Positions 59,154-64,000 of a stretch of 64,000 nt of DNA are shown here, piece after piece. Source of the DNA: Klebsormidium nitens (taxonomy: Eukaryota > Streptophyta > Klebsormidiophyceae > Klebsormidiales > Klebsormidiaceae); NCBI GenBank assembly GCA_000708835.1, contig DF237075.1, positions 62,001-126,000 on the forward strand, written 5' to 3'. Both the position numbers and the translations under genes were made by a program. Position 1 is the first letter of the stretch. Each line of letters starts with the position of its first letter. The notes beneath the pieces were generated by a model. It did not search any database and was not told the origin of the DNA. It worked only from the letters and a program-made list of their open reading frames with translations.

Positions 59154-60022
59154 GCACTTCTTTAAAGTCACTATCCATTTTGCCTGACTTGGTTTCATTG
59201 CGTGGAGCATGGATTGAGAACTTTTGAAACGCGTCACTCAAGTTCGGACGCTGGCCCCCTAACATGGTTACCCCATTTTGGAGGTAGCACTCTGCAAACC
59301 AAGTCACTCCTTAAGGCTCAATCAAGCATCCGTCTCAGTCTTTTCATTAGTCTGCCCGGCCCAGGCAACGGAAAAGCTTTTTCAATATGCAAAGAGCATC
59401 TTCATCTTGCCATGATCATATCAGCACTGAGTCGCACATACCGTTGCCCAAACTCAACATCAATAGAATGGAATGCTCGCATTTGTGTTCGATTCGATCG
59501 GCGCAGATCAGATGTATACGCATATACGCGACTCTTGAAACCGCTGAGAAGCCATGCGTGTTTGCGTGAATGTGCGGCCTGCACCATGCGCCATATATGT
59601 GATCGTTGTGCCCGCGGCCAGGGCCGCCCACAGCGCGTGCGCCCCCGGCCGCAACTTGGGTATCATGCAGGACCCCTAGCCGGGCTGCCCATCATTATTG
59701 GTTCGATGATAACCTCGACGAGGCAGGGTATCATGACTGCAGATGAATCACCCTCAGTAGATACGGCCAATCAGCACCTAGCATGCACGATTCTCGAGTA
59801 CTCATGTCAAGCAACAGCTTAGCTCTGCGATCATCCTATTGAAGGCTTTTGGCGGGCGAGAGCTTCCATGATCTGCATGTTTCAGTACCACTTTGGGAGT
59901 GCCAGAGTGACAGGCTCTTGACCAAAGAACATACAAACATACAATCAACCGCAGCCGTTTGCTGAACCCACAACAGTTTTTCGAGACATAGGCCCAGCCT
60001 CTTGGGGTCGGAAGGGGGCGCC
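59154..60022. other. Convergent intergenic stretch
   Basis: 3' flanks of the TPR gene and LEO1. A 600-base open frame on the plus strand is present but shows no family resemblance. Confidence 0.4.
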
Positions 60023-63000
60023 CTAATCATCCTCATCGCTGTCCGTCATGACGACTCTCCGACCCCCCGCTTTCTTGCCCGTGCTTTTCCGCGCGGGCGG
60101 TTCTTCAACTTCTTTCGCCCGTTGCTTGGCCCGCTTCTTTTGCTCCTTGGCCTCTTCTTCCGAGTCCTCGTACTTGTCCTCCTCTTCCGAGAAGATGTCC
60201 TCCTCCTCTTCCTCCTCTTCGCTGTCCGTCTCGAGCTCCCTCCCACCTGCACCCAAGAATGGAAAACCCGTCAGCGAAGGCACAGCTTCCGCACGGGCTT
60301 TGCTGCCTCTTTACACAAGGGCTGACTGCGGTTGCAGCTGAGAAACTCGTCACAGAAACTGAATCTGCACAAGGGTCGATGCATTCTGCTTCTGTTCAGA
60401 GCGGCAGACTGTGGCTGCAGCCGGGTTAAAGTCGCCACAGAGACCGAAGTCGCACATGGGTCGATGTCGAATCGCTACACATTGTACCAGCAGCCGTGAA
60501 GCTCCCCTTACCGCCTGCCCCGCTAGTCTTCTGACATCATCCCCTTGCACGAATACATCAACAGCCGTCGAGCTTGGATGAGCTTGTTCAAGCGCATCCT
60601 AAATACGACGTAAGAGCGACACGTGAACCCAAAGTCCACACAGAACCTTCATAGTAACCCAGCTTCGTAACGGGCAAACTAAATAGCGGACCGATCGCTG
60701 CCTCCTTTCGCGCTGCCAGCCCTCACCTCGGCTTTTCTTCCTCGGCGGCTCCCTTGCGGCCGGCCGCGACTCCCGCTTCGCCCGGATGATCCGCTGCTCC
60801 GCCTCCTCTTCGCGCGCCATCCGCTCCTCAAAGTCTCGCCGCCGCCGGTCCGCCCGGCCGCCGCCGTCTTCGTCGTCCTGCCAAGGAGGGCAAACTTGCC
60901 GTCAGCTTACGGAAACCTGCCGACACTGGAGCACGGAAAACCTTCCAGAAAGATTTTAAGGAGGCTTCGACAGAAGCTGCCTCGTCCTGGCGGTCGTTTC
61001 TTGAATGAAGCTTTCTTTCCTTTCGATGCTCGATCAGTTCGCCACACGTGGTTCTGGTGGGCCCTGGGAGTTGAGATGGTCGCAGGGGCAAACCAGAGCG
61101 TTCGAACATAATCGCTGCATTTCCATGCTCGTATGCTCAGACTCTGAGCTATGTCGAGCAGGCCTGATGCGGGGGGAGTGACCAATCGTGCTGTCCACTC
61201 GTTCGGGCATATTTTCACGACATCCGTCTCGATGCATGGAGCCGTCAAAGAGGCGTTTGACATCCGAAGCATCCAACCGCACCCTGGACTTCGAGAATCA
61301 CATACGCCTTGTTGATACTGCTGGTTCAGCTCCAACTCGAAACAAAGTCGTCCACAATCAAATCCCAGGCTTGACGCCTTCCTTTGTCCAAGACACAACC
61401 AATCGTGGGCACGTGTAACCGTCTCACCGACTCCTCCAGCTCCTCCAAATAGTCCGGGTTCAGCGCCCTCGGCGCATCCCTGTCCCTGCTGTACGTATCG
61501 TACTCTCCAGCGAACTTGCGCATGTGCCGGTCCTGCCGCCGCGCCAGGTTCTCTGAGGCCTCCACCCGGTCTTGCTCCGCCTGCGACGCAGAAGGGTTCC
61601 TTCAGAATTTGTCTGCGTGCTGCGGTCCGTCAGTAACCGGAACAAAGAAGACCCACCGCCGAGATAAAGTCGTCTGCCCTTCTCATCGCTTGCTAGAAAA
61701 ACTCGGGAGGAGTCGCTCGGTTGTGCGGTCCTACAGATACTTAGTGTTGACTGGTCCAACGCCGAGGAGACTTCTCGCGTTTTCGTAAAAGAGTGGTCAC
61801 AGACCATTCGACGGGTCAGGCGCCGCTGAATCGGAGGCGCTCCGTTTGCTGAACCTGTTGCAGAAACTCGGCTCCGCTTCGCTCGGCTTCACACTTGCCA
61901 ACGACAATAAGCGGAACGCTCGCGAAAGACTGAAAGCTGCACCCCGTCGTAACGACAAGGACTTTACTGCAACCTTGCCGAAAAGGACCAGGAAAAAAGT
62001 AGCTCTCATGACGCCTTTCAAAAAATAAATAACAAAACTGCTTCAGCGCCAAAGGTCTCTCAATGTTGCTTTCTGTCTTACCAGTTGCCTGCTACTAATG
62101 TCTCACTTTTCTGCTCTTCGGCCAGATCCGCGAACAGCACGCTTGAAATATACACAGTAGTCTATCGAGCCCTCTGCATAAAGTACTTGAAGCCTCGTAG
62201 CAGAAAGTGACTACATCTCCAAATCACCCATTCGACCTTTCGTCGCAGCTTGAAAGCATTTGCATGCTCCACAACACCAATTCTAAGTTCCATAGCGGAA
62301 AGCGACTGCGTGTTCCCCATCGCCCATCTGAACATTCATAGCGGAAAATGACTGCATGCCCCACACGAGTGTCGTCAACGAGATTGACTGCTTGCCCCAC
62401 ATCACCCACTTGGACCACGTGGCGGAGAAATGCGACTACATGCCCCGGTAAATCCGGCTCACCTTTTCCCGCGCCAGTTTCTCCTTCTCGGGGTCCACGG
62501 TGGTGGCGACCGTCTTGACCTTGTACACCTTCTTGTGCTTGCTGTCCACCAGCTGCGTCAGCTTGCGGTGCGACTTGCTGTCCAGGCTGCTCGGCATCAG
62601 CCGCATCTTCCACACCAGCTTGCCCTGACCCTGTAGTAACCCCTGTAACGCAACACACACAAATCTTATTAATTCAGCTCCAAGGAATTCACATAAGCAG
62701 CCTTTGTTCGAAGCTTAAGGAAAATGGCCATGCCCGTCGCTAGAGAGGCCGGGTTTCTGCTCAGCGGCCTTCGTTGCAAGAATTTGGGACCCGTGCCTAT
62801 TCTCAGAGCGGCCAGGAATAGGCTCAATCCGCGCTTCGTCCCGAGGGTTAGAAAACCGTGCCCATTGCTTGAGCGACTGAACTCCTGCTTCCTTGCCCCT
62901 GCGGCGGGTGGTGTGTGCGAGAAGGAAGCATTTGCCGTGCCATCGAGAAAGTAATTTTGATAAAGGCAGGACCGTGGATGCGTCTACTATCATGAAACAA

Positions 63001-63866
63001 GTCGCCCCCAATCGAGGTTTTGGCTGGCCCGCTGGGGTGTTAAGACTCGTCGGACTTACATCGGCAGGCCTGGCAAACAGGCCCCTGACCAATCTGAGAA
63101 CAAGGCTGCTGGCGCTTTCGACTCGTAACTTTCGACACGAGTGAGCGCTGGCGCTTTGAATCAGAAGTTTCCACACAACTCAGAGCTGGTCTGCCCATGA
63201 ACGACGTATATGCAGTGCATACTAGGAGACAACGGTGCAGGCGGAGATTACTAGAATACAAATGATCAGGCGTGTCCAGATCTTCCACAAGCGAGCCCTG
63301 AGTGGGCCTCACCCGTGGGTGTTTGACAAAGAGCTGCGCTTGGTCACCGGCCATGCTCTGCTTCTGCATGTTGAGCACCTCCGTGCCAATCATCAGCTGC
63401 CACGTGCCATCTGACCACTTGACGAAGCGGGCGTTGCTCTCCCTCTGCAGGGAGAACGTGCTCTGAGCTCAGGCGGATTGCACACTGATCAGAGACCAGC
63501 TTGACACTGATTGCAATGGTAGATTGCTCCGATGGAATCTCTTGTCGCCGGCAAACCTCTCTCTTTTCTTGGGAGGCAGCAGCATTAGGATGCAGAATCT
63601 CGCCTCTCTTTCTTTGTGGTCAAGAAGAATTCTTTGAGGTCGTTTTTGGGCAGCAAAAAGAAGGGCACAAGTCGATCTTCCAAGGAGGAGCTCACCTTGA
63701 CATTTCCGTCAGCATCTAGTACTTCCCGCCACCGTGCAATATTGTCGTCAAGGCGTACCCTCTTTAGTCCCTTCTCGTCCAGATAGACTTCGTCCTCGTC
63801 AAAAGTGTCCGGGTCGAAACGCTTGGGCTCGACTGTGAGGATATTCGACGACCGGAGAACAACAAG
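60023..63866 (-). CDS. LEO1: LEO1, Paf1 complex subunit (C-terminal six exons; 5' end off the right edge)
   Basis: Subunit of the Paf1 complex, which travels with RNA polymerase II and promotes histone modification (VIP4 in Arabidopsis). Six exons, 63866-63696, 63444-63313, 62642-62463, 61580-61428, 60877-60727 and 60246-60023, encode 336 residues in phase, ending in TAG. The Leo1 core reads LVVLRSSNILTVEPKRFDPD, ESNARFVKWSDGTWQLMIG, QLFVKHPR, GKLVWKMRLMPSSLDSKSHR, then DPEKEKLAREK. The tail is highly charged: Glu/Arg-rich, then a run of Glu and Asp (TDSEEEEEEEDIF), a Lys/Arg-rich stretch, and the family's acidic end VVMTDSDEDD. The N-terminal acidic region must lie beyond 63866, where an acceptor (TTTCCAG|CTT) marks the exon start; 63867-64000 is intron or unresolved. 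Confidence 0.92.
60323..60490 (-). repeat. Tandem duplication in a LEO1 intron
   Basis: Two units of about 85 bases are diverged copies, one from CTGACTGCGGTTGCAG to AAGGGTCGATG and the next from CAGACTGTGGCTGCAG to ATGGGTCGATG. They lie just upstream (in gene sense) of the last LEO1 exon. Confidence 0.7.
62190..62450 (-). repeat. Degenerate minisatellite in a LEO1 intron
   Basis: About four units of 60-75 bases recur, built around AGCGGAAA, GACTGC or GACTAC, ATGCCCC and a TC(A/G)CCCA word. They run up to the donor of the third exon in the window. Confidence 0.55.
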
Positions 63867-64000
63867 CTGGAAACCAGGAGATCAAAATTAACGACGACAG
63901 GATGTGTCAACCAATGACAACGTTGGTTACAGACGATGAGCTCCGTGATCGGACACCAGATCTTTCAGGCCTCTATGTACATCTGTGTGTCGCACGCTGC

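Noticed and set aside
59209-59822. About 200-codon plus-strand frame downstream of the TPR gene
   Set aside because: No recognisable domain, overlaps the likely 3' end of the TPR transcript, and has no splice or start context that stands out.
1-64000. CRISPR arrays, bacterial operons or phage genes
   Set aside because: No spaced identical repeats of the right size and no unspliced gene clusters; the window is eukaryotic throughout.

Overview
The window reads as nuclear DNA of a green, land-plant-lineage organism. Genes are split into many short exons (28 in one gene) and splice sites follow the GT-AG consensus. The gene set is plant-type: a plastid type II peroxiredoxin, a PYG7/Ycf37-like photosystem I assembly protein, a CSLA/CSLC-family glycan synthase, a COMT-like O-methyltransferase, a PDR-type ABCG transporter and the Paf1-complex subunit LEO1. 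Introns are long with GC-rich exons, and the cellulose-synthase-like and PDR genes look early-diverging. A streptophyte alga such as Klebsormidium is my best guess, by inference only.

Layout. 1-4.9 kb: minus-strand prolyl oligopeptidase, whose catalytic domain lies off the left edge. 5.0-5.9 kb: a long near-perfect inverted repeat directly upstream of it. 7.2-8.7 kb: a small minus-strand Rdx (SelW-like) protein. 9.7-29.6 kb: one 28-exon full-size ABCG/PDR gene; the exon model I derived keeps phase throughout and gives 1638 residues. 30.8-32.4 kb: plastid peroxiredoxin IIE. 33.5-34.7 kb: a 117-residue membrane-anchored DnaJ-type zinc-finger protein in three short exons. 35.3-36.8 kb: a Mutator-like non-autonomous element. 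37.0-43.8 kb: a ubiquitin-pathway hybrid with three RanBP2 fingers, a RING1/IBR-like cysteine module, a SAP motif and an E2 (UBC) domain. 45.2-50.4 kb: minus-strand CSLA/CSLC glycosyltransferase. 51-53.8 kb: gene-poor, with a TATA-led small ORF, a very GC-rich hAT-like MITE and an intron-containing tRNA-Leu(UAG). 53.9-56.0 kb: O-methyltransferase. 56.5 kb: an isolated membrane-protein exon. 57.2-59.2 kb: PYG7/Ycf37-like TPR protein. 60.0-63.9 kb: LEO1, convergent with it and cut by the right edge.

The most unusual signal is structural. In the ABCG gene, and less clearly in the oligopeptidase gene, short stretches spanning an intron-exon junction are repeated inside the adjacent intron. The copies keep splice-site-like ends and exon-like sequence but mostly carry early stops or frameshifts. 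They occur at acceptors (exons 13, 15, 18, 22; oligopeptidase exon 7) and at donors (exons 22, 25). The second notable point is that the same ABCG protein has lost key ATPase residues in both nucleotide-binding domains while keeping a complete membrane-domain exon set.

Exon boundaries were worked out by eye from frame, splice consensus and family conservation. Where a boundary is uncertain this is stated.
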